Shown piece after piece: positions 29,676-39,813 of a stretch of DNA of 64,000 bases. Each line of letters begins with the position of its first letter. The first letter of the stretch is position 1. Made by a program: the position numbers and the translations under genes. This DNA comes from Tetraselmis striata (lineage: Eukaryota > Chlorophyta > Chlorodendrophyceae > Chlorodendrales > Chlorodendraceae). The notes beneath the pieces were generated by a model. It saw only the letters and a program-made list of their open reading frames with translations. It did not search any database and had not been told where the DNA came from. The DNA lies in the NCBI GenBank assembly GCA_006384855.1, contig VCJN01001704.1:21329-85328 (forward strand). Direction: 5' to 3'.

Positions 29676-31128
29676 CTCCCCTCCCCGGTGAGCGCGTCCA
29701 CCTGCGCCTTGCGCTCGGGGCCGTCCTCCTCCGTCACCACATTCTGCAACCCCCACCGCGTGACGAACCACGCAGCTCCTTGCAGGCGCTTGTACATACA
29801 TGTGCCCAAGCACCGCCAGTCGCGACACCGAACGCACCACCGCTGGGGACGCGAGCTCCTTCTCGGTCATGATCGCCTTCACCCGGACCTCCTCGAACAG
29901 CGGACCGGCGTTAAGAATGGAAAACGTTTCCATGTGGTGCAAGCAGTCCTCCATGACCCAGCCGGACTGCACCGTCACCTTGCCTGACCCTGCAGTCATG
30001 GAGGGGAATGCCGTCACGCCCACGCCCACGCCCACGCCCGGGGGGGGGGGGGGGGGGGGGGGTTACCTTTCGACTTCTTGGACACCGCAAACGAAGGGCG
30101 CAACCCGCGTCCAAAGTTGCTGGGTATCGGGACTAAAGCCTGGCGCCGGTCTTCCTGCTTCATAGCTCAGAATCCAATGTGGCCCTGCACGGTGACAAAT
30201 TTCCTCCAGAAGTCCCGTTCCAAGCCAAAAAAAAACAGGTGGAACGGCGCGAGGGGGAAGAGGTTGACCATGCTGACATAGCCCAGGACCACATGCACAT
30301 GGCACACGCCATGGGAGCCAATGTTCTGCTTGGCCTCCGCCAGCCGGGTTATGTTGAACGCACGCCGGGCAAGGTGCGTGATTCACTGGACAAGTCATCG
30401 CCTTCATGGACGGTTACCAAGCGAGCCTCCCCGTCCGCATCCACAGGGGGGTGCTCCTGGGCAGCCGCCATAGCCTCCACAACCTGCCACGCCGACCGGG
30501 CGGGTGCGTGTGATTCCATACAACCGCAGTTGAGTGGTGCCACCAGCACGCAGGCCGGGCCCACTGACCTCTGAACGCAGAAGGTCCACAATGTCACCGT
30601 CCTCGAAAACAGCGCGCCACTGGGTCGCTCCACCGTAGTCCTCCAACACCCACTCGGTAACGACGCCGGTTATCACGCCGTAGTGCCATACTCCCCGGAA
30701 CTTCTTGGCGATGACCTTCATGTAGAATTCACCGGGATCGCCTTTCCGTATCACGCCCTCATCGGCAGCTTCCACGTCCGCCGGCGGCCACGCAGGCGCG
30801 TCGATGTCCATAATGTCTTCGCCAACGGGGTCCTCCCCCACACCCATCACATCGTACTCCGAGACCGGCGCCGGCGGGCCGTTTCCGACGGCTGCCGCCC
30901 CTGCCGCTGCTGCTGTTGCTGCTGCCGCCCTGCTGTTGCTGCTTGTAATAAGGCGGTCTTGCAGTGCAACTTAGCCGCACGCTTCAACGAGTGGCTACAG
31001 TTAGGGTATTTCCGGAAGTGCCGCTCTCGCGCCGTCCTTTCACTACTGCCCGTCACGATGCCGTGGCAGTGCTTGCATGTGTACACGCCATTCTTCGACA
31101 CACTCGATATCCATCCCTCTCCCGGCAT
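29676..31128 (-). CDS. Degenerate TNP2-like CACTA transposase (copy B)
   Basis: Starts MPGEGWISS at 31128 with the same BED-like finger (CKHC...HFRKYPNC). The frame is then lost in the CAG-repeat linker near 30,900. The Tudor-like block (VIRKGDPGEFYMKV, KKFRGVWHYGVI, FEDGDIVDLL) is joined to its linker in one frame, unlike in copy A; its donor is GTCAGT rather than GTGAGT. The TNP2-like exon (NLFPLAPFHLFFFGL) has an in-frame TGA where A has CGA, and a 4-bp insertion lies in the HMY segment. The two copies are broken at different places. Confidence 0.5.
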
Positions 31129-31687
31129 GCCTGCTGCCGCGCGCGCCGGGGGGGGGGGGGGGGGGTTGAGAGTTGGGGTGGATGTAGCCCGCCACCGGCA
31201 GGGAGCACAAATGCGAGTGCGCAGCTGTCCGCGCTTGGTTCAGCGGTGAGCGGTGGTGACCGCCAGGCGACCCCGTACTTCATGCGCGTGCTGGGGCGTT
31301 ACACAATATCATCAGCAGTTAGGGCGGCTGCATTAAAACGCGCACCTACGAACACCACCTACCGCCTACCACCTACCGTACCACCTACATCCGCCCACAT
31401 TTCCGCCCGTCGTGCTGCACATCGCCGCACACCGCGGGGTCAGCGATGTGCAGCGATGTGCAGCGAGTACGTGCAGCCGCCTGTACTTAGCCCGGGTACT
31501 CCGCGTCGGCGCGCGACAGGCGAGCCCGTGGGCATATCAATTTGATGAAATTATCGAAACGAGAATTTATATAGTACTTTACAGGTCGCGCGCGATAGTC
31601 GTCGCTACTCGGTATGAAATCCACGTCCCTCGTCCGTCCCGTATCGTCCCGGTACGTCGTCGTTCGTCACCAGTAGGGCACACTTGC

Positions 31688-31709
31688 ATCACATCTGAAT
31701 CTCACAGTG
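31688..31709 (-). repeat. CACTA B right terminal inverted repeat
   Basis: Ends CTCACAGTG at 31709, directly followed by the CCA target duplication. Confidence 0.9.
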
Positions 31710-31712
31710 CCA

Positions 31713-33905
31713 GTATTCGTATACATATGTTTCGCACAATGTGATTACATGTGCTAGCTGCAAAATTAAAGAAATCCATACACAGTAATCCAGTAGAGAA
31801 TCAGCTACGGGCCACAAGAGGCGGGAACCACCATGACAGCCACCGGCGCCAGGCATCGCCACAGCCAGCCGCCGCGCCACGCACTAGGGACGCTCTCCCC
31901 AACACACAATCCCGGGCCACTCCAATAGCGGCACTAGGCCGAATGTGATGTGAAGGCACAGACATGAAAGGGGCTTCGAAATAGAGGTCTCACAGCAATA
32001 AGGAGCGGAAGTGGGGGGGTCCAACCCAAAACGGGGCACCACGGGCGTGCAACAAACGCAAGCCACCCATCATCGAGTTGGCCAAATCCGCCGCCAGCTC
32101 GGTCACGTCCGCTTCTGCCAAACGTAGAACGCCTTCCACAGCACATCCCGGGCCACTCCAATAGCGGCGCTGAGCCGAATGTGATGTGGAGGCGCCAACA
32201 TGACAGGAAGGGAGAGAGTGCTCAACGAGTAGAGAATGTTGGAGAGCCGGCCGGGCCAGCAACGACGTAAGACGCCGGTGTCCAACGCGCGCTGTTCCGC
32301 CCAGCTCCAATCCGCCGCCGGCTCGGTCGCGCGTCCCCTTCCGCCGAACGTAGAACTCCCTTCCCAACACAACATCCCGGGCAGCGGCATTAGGCCGAAT
32401 GTGATGTGGAGGCGCCGACAGGACAGGAAGGGAGAGGGTGCTCAAAGAATAACGAACGGGGAGTTGCCCGGACCAGCAACGACGTAAAACGCCGGTAGTT
32501 CACACTGCTCCTCCGCGGTAGTGGCAGCACGGGCGGGGCCAAGACTACCAAGGTGCCACCCGTGCACGATCCCCGCCCCCATCCCCAGACGGAGGTGGAG
32601 GCGGAGGAAGGGGCCGCGATTCCGAGGGCCGAGGATGGCGGAGGAAGGGCCCGCGATTCCGAGGGCGGAGGATGGTCGTCGGGGCCGCCCAGGCGGTGGG
32701 TGGGTGGGTGGGTGGAGTCGCGCAATGTTGTATTGCACAATGTTGTAGTGCAAACTCCTGCATGCATCTGCAGCCAACGGGTGGATCACCCGCGACACCC
32801 CGACAGTGACATTTCCGCGCGTGACGTCAACTGCTGTCCCGTACCGCTGCGCGGGCTGGAAGCGTCCAGCCTGTACACGACGCCAGCGGGGTCTGAATGT
32901 TTTTTTTTGCCCAGAGATCGGCCGGCCGCCAATTTGACTCCTGGATGAACACCGCCGCCGGGCGAGCTAGAACACACTGGGCCCTTAGCCCCGCCCCGCT
33001 CAAAGCACCTGAGCGTCGCGACCGTCGTCGCGCGCCTCTGTTGCCATGCCACGCACCTACCGTCAGCAGGGGGCAGTAGTCCATACGACGACCGGACTCG
33101 CTGCTCACTAACACGGTCCGGATCGACATGGTCAGACCCTAGGGGCGAGTCGCGCTCTGGGACCGCGGGCGGGCGGTTTGCGGGCCGGTCGGCTGGCCCT
33201 TGCCCAGGAAGCGCCACGCGTTGCGTGGGTCAAAGTGCGGGACGCCGGTGCGGTTGGGCGGGGGTTGCTGGCCAGACATTGTGTCTGTGTTGGCGCGGGC
33301 AGTAGAGGGTACATGGTGCGGGTGGAGACTCCGACGTGCGGCGAGGGCGCTAATAGGCGCGCGGAATAAAAATAGTCAAACCGAGAGTCCGGTTAGCCAG
33401 AACCCCCTGGAAAATGTGTTGTCTTGCACACCGAGGCGGTGCTGACGTTGCAACGATCGGGTAGCGGTCAATTCGACGATTCGGTAAGGCCGCTCACCCG
33501 AGCTGGTTAGGATGTTCGCGAGTACAATAGTTTTTACACCGAGTACACCGGGAAATCGCTTAACCGAACCGAAGCAATATCGATCCTACTACACAGGGGG
33601 TTGTAGTCATCAAGCAGATTGCCGAGGCAGTTCACATAGTTATCCTCGCAATGGCTGCAACGGCGTAGAGTATGCGTGGGTTTACGGACCAGAAGCGACC
33701 AAACCTACCAAATCCTTACCCGTAAATGATTATTTTTACATCAGGGCTTCCACTGACCAAATTTCCTCCCAATCCCCCCACTGTGGTCTTACCTGTAAAT
33801 CACCCATAAAAACATGCAGAGACTTTTCTTGGCTGCCTTATGTTTTATGTACTGTACTGTATGTGAGGATATCTACTGCCGCGCTGCATCCCGTACAGGT
33901 ACCTA
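31713..33905. other. Gene-poor stretch with imperfect repeats
   Basis: No convincing gene is seen. It holds three imperfect ~230-bp units (31910-32520) and a GGCGGAGGA-rich segment (about 32590-32680). Other open frames overlap on both strands without domains. Confidence 0.5.
31910..32520. repeat. Three imperfect tandem units of about 230 bp
   Basis: The phrase CATCCCGGG plus a conserved GGCCGAATGTGATGTG recurs near 31910, 32144 and 32373, and AATCCGCCGCC with CGTAGAAC recurs between them. In one minus frame the units repeat an ARDV...FYV pattern, which may be a decayed repeat protein or simple duplication. Confidence 0.65.
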
Positions 33906-33933
33906 CATTTCAAAGTTGAGTCTGGTTTTGCCA
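33906..33933 (-). repeat. Split repeat B2
   Basis: 28 bp starting CATTTCAAAGTTGAG on the plus strand, identical to 34211-34238. Confidence 0.8.
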
Positions 33934-34025
33934 AAAAGGTCGCGCAGGCTGTTTTACACGGTCAAGAGCCGAAATTGGCAGGATGGTTTAGCGAAAGCGT
34001 GGAGGGAAAACGGAGTCAGGGGGGG

Positions 34026-34212
34026 CGCTGCGTGGAACGCAGCGAAAACTGGAAGATGGCAGGCTCAGCTGTTCTGGCTGCTTTTATGTCTACTCGTGCT
34101 GCACCTGAAAAGGGCGCAACAACAGATGCCTAGTTCCCGTACCACTGAGCAGCACTTGTAGCTAAAAAGCGGTTAGGTCAAGCAGGGAAACCCCGTAAAC
34201 TAGTTTAGATCA
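34026..34212 (-). repeat. Split repeat A2
   Basis: 187 bp starting CGCTGCGTGGAACGC on the plus strand and ending GTTTAGATCA. Near-identical to 36974-37160. Confidence 0.9.
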
Positions 34213-34238
34213 TTTCAAAGTTGAGTCTGGTTTTGCCA
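34211..34238 (-). repeat. Split repeat B1
   Basis: 28 bp identical to 33906-33933. It overlaps the end of A2 by two bases. Confidence 0.8.
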
Positions 34239-34333
34239 GTCTTGAGCGAACGGAGAGAGCGGTGGATTGACGGAGAAGAGGTAGCGCCAAGTCATGAAGG
34301 AGGCACTGGGAAGGCCACCGCTGCGGAGTCCTG

Positions 34334-35863
34334 TTAGACTTGGACGTGGCGGAGGGGGGCGATGTGTCCAAAGAAGAACCATGCGCCAGGTGAAGGAAGA
34401 ACGTTGGGGTCGATGTAGTCCAAAACGACGTCAGAGTTAGTGGCCCAACCGCCTTGGTAGCGAATGTGGGACAATGGCACTCCGATGGCATTCGCTGCAA
34501 AGGCTGCGCCCTTGCGAAGACTGTGTGAAGTCCAGGAAGTGCCAGCAGGGGGGGCAGCGTTGACTAGACTGATGGCTGCAGACAGCCAGTCTGCCATTGT
34601 AGCCGCAGTCCAAGGTTTTGACTGCTCGGCTGCAGTGACAGCCCAGAAGTTTGACGCAGCCATGCCAACAGTAACCAGGGGGACAGATTGGACGTTGTCG
34701 ATGAAGTGGTGCAAGAGACGTGCCACTCGAGGGTGCTCGGACACAGGAAGGAGAAGTACGCGCAGGTCGTCGGGTCCCCGTCGGCCAGCGCGACCCTTCT
34801 CGCGGTACACTTGCAAGGTGATGTTGTAGGTGTCGACATGCACATCTCGCACTCGACAGGAGACGCCAATAAGGCCCCTGGCAAAGAACATGAAGTTGAC
34901 AACCGAGGCCAAAAGAGCTCGGAAGTCGAGGTGGTACTCTGGGTAAGGAGCAGACACAATTAGCTCGGCCTTTGTGACGAAGCGATAGGCTACATCCGCA
35001 GGCAGAGGGACACGCAAAGGGGCAGCGTCCAGCCGGCGCTGACGCAGCATCAGCCCACGCCTTGCTGAAGTTAGGTGCAGACTGTCCTTGGCGATTGGGA
35101 CGAGGTTGTGCAGCTCGAAGAACGTGTTGATTGCCGACAAGTAGGGTTGCAGCGACTTAGCTGCGATGTGCCCTCGCTCCCCGATCCAGGCAACATACCG
35201 AACGACAGTAGCGGTAGTCGCCTCCAGCGGACTGATGTTTTCAGAGTCGTGGCAGAACTCCGCGAACTGAGACAGTCTGTTGGCGTAGCTCTTGAGTGTC
35301 TGAGCGCTGAGGGAGCTGGAGAGCAGGTCGAGTGTTCGCTGGCCCAGCTCGTCCGAGCCGAACGCGTCCTGCAACCGGGATCGCAGTGACGCAGCCCACG
35401 GAGCGACAGCTGCGGGCTCGTCAATTACGTACGTGCGTCGTTTTACCGACAGAGTTCCACCGGTACGACTACTGCTCGCAAAGTACTCGGCAGCCGCGGT
35501 TAGGTTCCCGGCGGTTGGCCGGTAGCTGATGGACGGGTTTGCAGTAGCTTCAGTACGGGTTTGCGGGGCTAGGTTCAGGTAAGGGGGGCGCCCCGCGCGC
35601 CCTTCGCGCTCGTAGCGCCTGTCCCGTGCATAACGTACACGCGCGAAACTTGGTCGTTGCGAACCAATTGTGACACGTAGTGTAACAACCGACGGACGCA
35701 GAGATGGGGTGGTAAGAAAAGCGGTTGGTTGAGCCGCCATGTGCAGGTGTGCGGATGGTTGAGCCGCACTCGGCTGTAGCTGTAAGAAGCGCCGCACCGA
35801 GGAAGGTCTAAATGAAGTCTGTAAGGTGGGGGGGGGGGTCAGGCCCTGACACATGGCGCTCAT
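34334..35863 (-). CDS. Tyrosine recombinase of the PAT-like element
   Basis: The first ATG is at 35863 (MSAMCQGL); the frame opens slightly earlier. After a basic N-terminus comes a SAM-like core-binding domain (LSAQTLKSYANRLSQFAEFC). The catalytic domain follows with Arg in FFARGLIGVS, HxxR in SHSLRKGAAF, Gly-Gly-Trp and the nucleophile in VVLDYIDP. All the expected R..HxxR..W..Y residues are visible, so the enzyme could be active. Such recombinases insert the circular DNA copy without target duplication. It ends TAA at 34334, followed in frame by TGA 14 codons later. Confidence 0.85.
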   Translation of the reverse strand: MSAMCQGLTPPPTLQTSFRPSSVRRFLQLQPSAAQPSAHLHMAAQPTAFLTTPSLRPSVVTLRVTIGSQRPSFARVRYARDRRYEREGRAGRPPYLNLAPQTRTEATANPSISYRPTAGNLTAAAEYFASSSRTGGTLSVKRRTYVIDEPAAVAPWAASLRSRLQDAFGSDELGQRTLDLLSSSLSAQTLKSYANRLSQFAEFCHDSENISPLEATTATVVRYVAWIGERGHIAAKSLQPYLSAINTFFELHNLVPIAKDSLHLTSARRGLMLRQRRLDAAPLRVPLPADVAYRFVTKAELIVSAPYPEYHLDFRALLASVVNFMFFARGLIGVSCRVRDVHVDTYNITLQVYREKGRAGRRGPDDLRVLLLPVSEHPRVARLLHHFIDNVQSVPLVTVGMAASNFWAVTAAEQSKPWTAATMADWLSAAISLVNAAPPAGTSWTSHSLRKGAAFAANAIGVPLSHIRYQGGWATNSDVVLDYIDPNVLPSPGAWFFFGHIAPLRHVQV

Positions 35864-35957
35864 CCCGCCGTTGAGCTGCAAGGGTGCGTCTTGCGGCGGT
35901 CACCGAAAGGTGGCCTCGCAAAGCTCCAGCAGCTCCGACGAAAGGCGCCCTACACCG

Positions 35958-36860
35958 TCACTCGTGCTCACCTTCGCGGCCACGTCCACGCCCGCCGCCA
36001 CGTCCTCGCCCACGCCCGTGACCTGCAGCTGCAACTGCTACTCGGGCAGTAGCGGTTGCCTTTGCGCTGCTGGCAACGGTCGCCTCGAAGACACGACGCT
36101 CGTAGTCCTTCATGAGGTCCCCAAAAATCGCGGAACCCATGTGCTCCGAAGCAGGCTGAAAATGCTGGGCTCGCAGCACGTCCAGAACACCTTGGTCACC
36201 GTGCACACGCTTGATCTCATTGAGCCTCCGCAGGAAAGCCAAACGAAAACGAAACGCCTTGTCGATGGCCTCGGCGTGATTCCGAGCTCTCGCGAGGTAG
36301 GGGGTGAAGTCCTGGTTAGCGGCAGGGACGTAAGGTAGCAGCTCGTCGAGAGCCACGAAAAGTGCGGCCATGTGGGCCCCGAAACACGACATCCACAAGT
36401 ACTCCTCCTGGGCCGGCAGACGCCGGTCGTCCTTCTTGAGGTACTCGTTCGTTAGGTCGGTGCTCAGGGGGAAGAGTCCAGGCACTCGGGTGACCGGTCG
36501 AACGGCCTCGTAACCAGACTCTGCTCTCTGCAGTAGCTCTGGCACCGCGAGGTAGTCATCCTCGGCACTCACGGATTTTGCTCCGACACGGCCGCTTTGG
36601 GCTAGCTCTAGCAAGTCGGGGCGCTCTACGGCTCCCCCGCTGCCTGTCGGCTGTCCCGCGAAGCGCTGCCCGGAGCCGAAGCCATGTGCCCCTTCCCCAT
36701 CCACAACGCGATCACGAGCCGTCAATTGCGAGTTGGCTACAGCAGTTGGCGAGAATATCACTGTTGTAGCCAACTCTCGCAGTAATGAAGACTGGGCCCT
36801 CATATCTGCTTTCAGCGACTCAAACGTCGGCTCGACGACGGGTTCTTCTCCATCTGGCAT
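35958..36860 (-). CDS. Gag-like protein of the PAT-like element
   Basis: 300 residues from ATG 36860 (MPDGEEPVVEPTF) to TGA 35958. The N-terminal half is acidic and low in structure. A helical middle follows (LSTDLTNEYLKKDDRRLP, QEEYLWMSCFGAHM, KDYERRVFEA). The C-terminal tail is RGG-like (GRGRGRGGGRGRGRE), a typical RNA-binding end of DIRS-group Gag proteins that lack zinc knuckles. It lies upstream of the recombinase with a 95-nt gap and no RT frame between them. Confidence 0.6.
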   Translation of the reverse strand: MPDGEEPVVEPTFESLKADMRAQSSLLRELATTVIFSPTAVANSQLTARDRVVDGEGAHGFGSGQRFAGQPTGSGGAVERPDLLELAQSGRVGAKSVSAEDDYLAVPELLQRAESGYEAVRPVTRVPGLFPLSTDLTNEYLKKDDRRLPAQEEYLWMSCFGAHMAALFVALDELLPYVPAANQDFTPYLARARNHAEAIDKAFRFRLAFLRRLNEIKRVHGDQGVLDVLRAQHFQPASEHMGSAIFGDLMKDYERRVFEATVASSAKATATARVAVAAAGHGRGRGRGGGRGRGREGEHE

Positions 36861-36973
36861 GGTAACGCACGGACTTACGGACGAGAATATCACACTCGGG
36901 TGGTGAGCCGGGTGTGGTCTTGAACAACCTGGGGTGACCTTGCTCGCAACTGGTTACGAGACAGTTTTTACAT

Positions 36974-37160
36974 CGCTGCGTGGAACGCAGCGAAAACTGG
37001 AAGATGGCAGGCTCAGCTGTTCTGGCTGCTTTTATGTCTACTCGTGCTGCACCTGAAAAGGGCGCAACAACAGATGCCTAGTTCCCGTACCACTGAGCAG
37101 CACTTGTAGCTAAAAAGCGGTTAGGTCAAGGAGGGAAACCCCATAAACTAGTTTAGATCA
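36974..37160 (-). repeat. Split repeat A1
   Basis: 187 bp, the 5' terminal copy in element orientation, near-identical to A2. Confidence 0.9.
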
Positions 37161-37642
37161 GTCCTAGTGTGAATTACAAAAAGGCCGCCAGTACTGCATT
37201 AGCAAATCCGCAGCTCAAAGCAGTACTGGGTACTAAAATATTACCCGTATATCAATAATAAAAGCCGCTCAGCAAATCAAGCGGATCGCCCGCATCCCGC
37301 ATCCTGTACTATTACTAATCCCTTATTACAACTACGAAGTGTACTGCTGGTACCGTCTACGTACCGTCTACGGTACCGACTACGTAAATACTCGCCGCGC
37401 ATGCGCAGCGACGACTTACTACTCTCCCTGTAACCAAAAAGTTATCACTTACTACTAATGCTGAGGGAGCAGACGTGGGGGGCGGCCGCCCGGGGGGGGG
37501 GGGGGGGGGGGGGGGTGCTCCTGCATCTTGAGGTTGGTTATTCCATCAATGCCCGCCACCGGCGACCACTGCACTTCCGTCTGCCACACCGTGCCTGGAA
37601 GAACCTCAACTATATCGTGGTTTCAGGAGGACTGGAGGAGCC
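37161..37642. other. Spacer upstream of the TIR-WD40 locus
   Basis: AT-rich sequence with repeated GTACCG/TACGTA motifs and a G homopolymer at about 37492-37515. It may hold the promoter of the following gene, but no TATA box can be assigned with confidence. Confidence 0.4.
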
Positions 37643-39690
37643 ATGATCGAGCCCGTGGGCGAGCAGCTGCCGTCGGAGCGGTACCGCGCGGCGTGGGCGG
37701 GCGATGCCAGCGAGCAGTTCGAGGCGGCGGTGGCCGCGGCGGACCTGCGCGCCTTGCGGCTCGAGTCCTTCTCCTCTCAGCCCGCCCCGCGGGCGCTGCT
37801 GCACTGCACTAGCCTGCCGTCGAACTGCACGGGCAACGGAGAGGCCCCGGCGCTGGAGAGGCGCCCCGCAGGCCTGGGGTTGGACCACGCCACCGCGGTC
37901 GCGGTGCACGCGATGGCAGCTACGCGCGCGCAGCTCTGCGACTCAACCTCCGCGGAGGGTGACGACTTGCCGCCGGCTGATGCGCCGCTCACGCGCAGAT
38001 CCACCGCCCCCACCGAAATCTGCCCCATGATGAAGCAGATTAGCAGCCAATCCAGCGACGTGTCGTCGGCACGAGCTGACGGGCCGTCGCCACTGCCGGT
38101 GGTGGAGGGTGGGTTCGCCGCTCGGCGGAGCACCGCGGGTGCTCGCCGCCTGGCGCCCGTGGTCACCGGCCGCCCGGAGGCATCCGACGGCAGCAACAGC
38201 GCGCTGCGGCTCCCGGAGATGCTGGACACCTCGAACTTCGCTGGGGTCACCGTCACGGCCAGGCCGACGGGGACCGTCCCCGCTGAGGTGCAGCGTGCTC
38301 GATCTCACGGTTTCAGCTCCACCCGAACTGCCGTCAAGGTTTCGGCCCCGCCCCGTCGTGGCACGCGATACTGATTTATTATAGGGACTATTATTTCATG
38401 TTTTTCGCGCGCTGACCAGCCATCAGGGCCACCTGCTTCAGCATCACCCAGGACAAAATACGGATGCCGCACAGCCCAAAAGTTTTGCCGGCGGATTGAT
38501 TGTGTGCGACGCCACAATTATCAACTATATGCGAATCTGCGATGAAGAGCGTGCACGCATTCATAATATTTGGTCATCAATTTATATACAGCCCATATTG
38601 TGGACTGTGCGACTTAATTCGTCCGGTTTTAGGTAAATATAACGAGTTGAACTGCTATGCGCCATCAGCTTGCGTCCATATCGGACAGGAACTGACAGGA
38701 ATTGCCACCGCCGCTTGCGCTCGCTGCAGCCGACGCCCTCCGAGAGCGGCGTTCTCCCGACAAGGGCCTCCGACTCCACGGGCATGGGCGCGGCGCCGTT
38801 GGTTGCATCGACAACCTCCAGGCGGCTGCTCCGCACGTTGTCGGCGGCCTGGCGTCGGACGATTTCACGGAGGACGTCCGTGGACTCCGATACCGTGCAA
38901 TTTCGAGCCGCAGGCTCGACGGACCCGCTCGACCAAACAACAGTAGCGGTCTCGCCACTCGGCCGGCAGAACTCTTCCAATCGGAACAAGGCATGGCGCC
39001 CCCCTCCCTGGGCCCATTTGCTCGTATTACCATACAATGATAATCTAATAATCGCAATGATTGCAATAAATATAGAATCGCCGTGCTTAAACTTAAATGA
39101 ATATCGCAAAGGCCGGCACCTTCCCTCGTTTCGCCCATTTACTATTTTATGGCAGCTTTCAGTTATCGCTGATTGACGCCATGCCGATAGACGGAGTGGA
39201 GCTATTGCACATTGGCTACATGCGTGATGGGGTTTGTGAGTACACCGCCCCGGCCCGCATCCATACATATAAACTGGTGCGTGTTTGGGAGATAGAGGTG
39301 CCAGACTCATCAGCTCAATGACATGCAACATGTTCAGGTGCTTAGCATTATAAGAGCGCGACACCTCCCCCTTGCCCTTGCTTTTTCCATTTAGACCGCT
39401 CAAGTGCAATGCCGCTAATGTGGGACGCTTGCTGGCGACAGACATCGGGGGCCAACCAAAGCCCACCACGCGATGTGGAGTCAGGGGAGCCATCGTCGCC
39501 AGTGCACAAGCTGCGGACGCTCAAGCGCGGCACGATGGGCGCATTCACGCGGATCCGCAGCCGGGGCAAGAAGGACGTCGATGAGGACGTGATCGCAGAC
39601 CAGATCGACGCGTTCAGCGGGGTCGTGGATGGGAATCGGACGGGCTCGGTTGTCGCCTCGATGTCCGTGTCAAACCAGCCGCACTGGCAG
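37643..39690 (+). CDS. Likely N-terminal, disordered exons of the TIR-WD40 gene
   Basis: Three coding-like blocks precede the TIR exons. The first starts MIEPVGEQLPSERYR at 37643 and runs open to TGA 38372, with a possible donor near 38337. The second, about 38729-38945, is Ser/Thr/Arg-rich and follows CGCTGCAG. The third, about 39434-39690, includes KKDVDEDVIADQIDAF and ends CACTGGCAG before GTGGCC. The 123-nt gap to the TIR exon at 39814 is intron-like and contains a TAG. All three are Ser/Pro/Arg-rich with no domain, so they look like one long disordered N-terminus. Membership of the same gene is inferred from orientation, spacing and composition. Confidence 0.45.
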
Positions 39691-39813
39691 GTGGCCGCCG
39701 CCGCTGCCGCTCCCGCTTGCCCCTGCAGATCAAGTCTCCCCAATCTCCTGGAAGATTACATCGCCGCGTAGGGTGGTGCTGTCCCTGAGGCTGTCGCCCT
39801 GCCGTCAACGCAG

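Larger units (their letters stand above)
18485..31709 (-). mobile_element. CACTA-type DNA transposon, copy B, with nested chromovirus
   Basis: This is the inverted counterpart of copy A. Its left end (18485-18506) matches A's right end and its right end (31688-31709) matches A's left end. A perfect 3-bp target duplication CCA flanks it (18482-18484 and 31710-31712). Without the nested Ty3 element and its duplication it is about 6.6 kb, shorter than A because it lacks most of the minisatellite, the 11813-12415 region and two subterminal units. It has about 370 bp (around 26,820-27,190) that A lacks. Distinct flanks show that A and B are separate insertions, not a local inversion. Confidence 0.9.
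33906..37160 (-). mobile_element. PAT/Ngaro-like tyrosine-recombinase element with split direct repeats (3.3 kb)
   Basis: Read on the minus strand the order is A1 (37160-36974), gag-like ORF, recombinase ORF, B1 (34238-34211), A2 (34212-34026), then B2 (33933-33906) after a 92-nt gap. A is 187 bp and B is 28 bp. Split direct repeats (A1...B1A2B2) are the hallmark of PAT/Ngaro elements, and TOC1 of Chlamydomonas has a related layout. No reverse transcriptase or RNase H lies between the two ORFs, so this copy is probably non-autonomous. Confidence 0.7.

Noticed and set aside
38582..39493. A 303-codon minus-strand ORF
   Set aside because: It overlaps plus-strand exon-like sequence, spans AT-rich non-coding parts and has no domain. 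Best explained as a shadow.
39691..39813. In-frame TAG in the TIR-WD40 gene as further support for stop-codon reassignment
   Set aside because: The TAG lies in a 123-nt span with GT and AG ends between coding blocks, best read as an intron.
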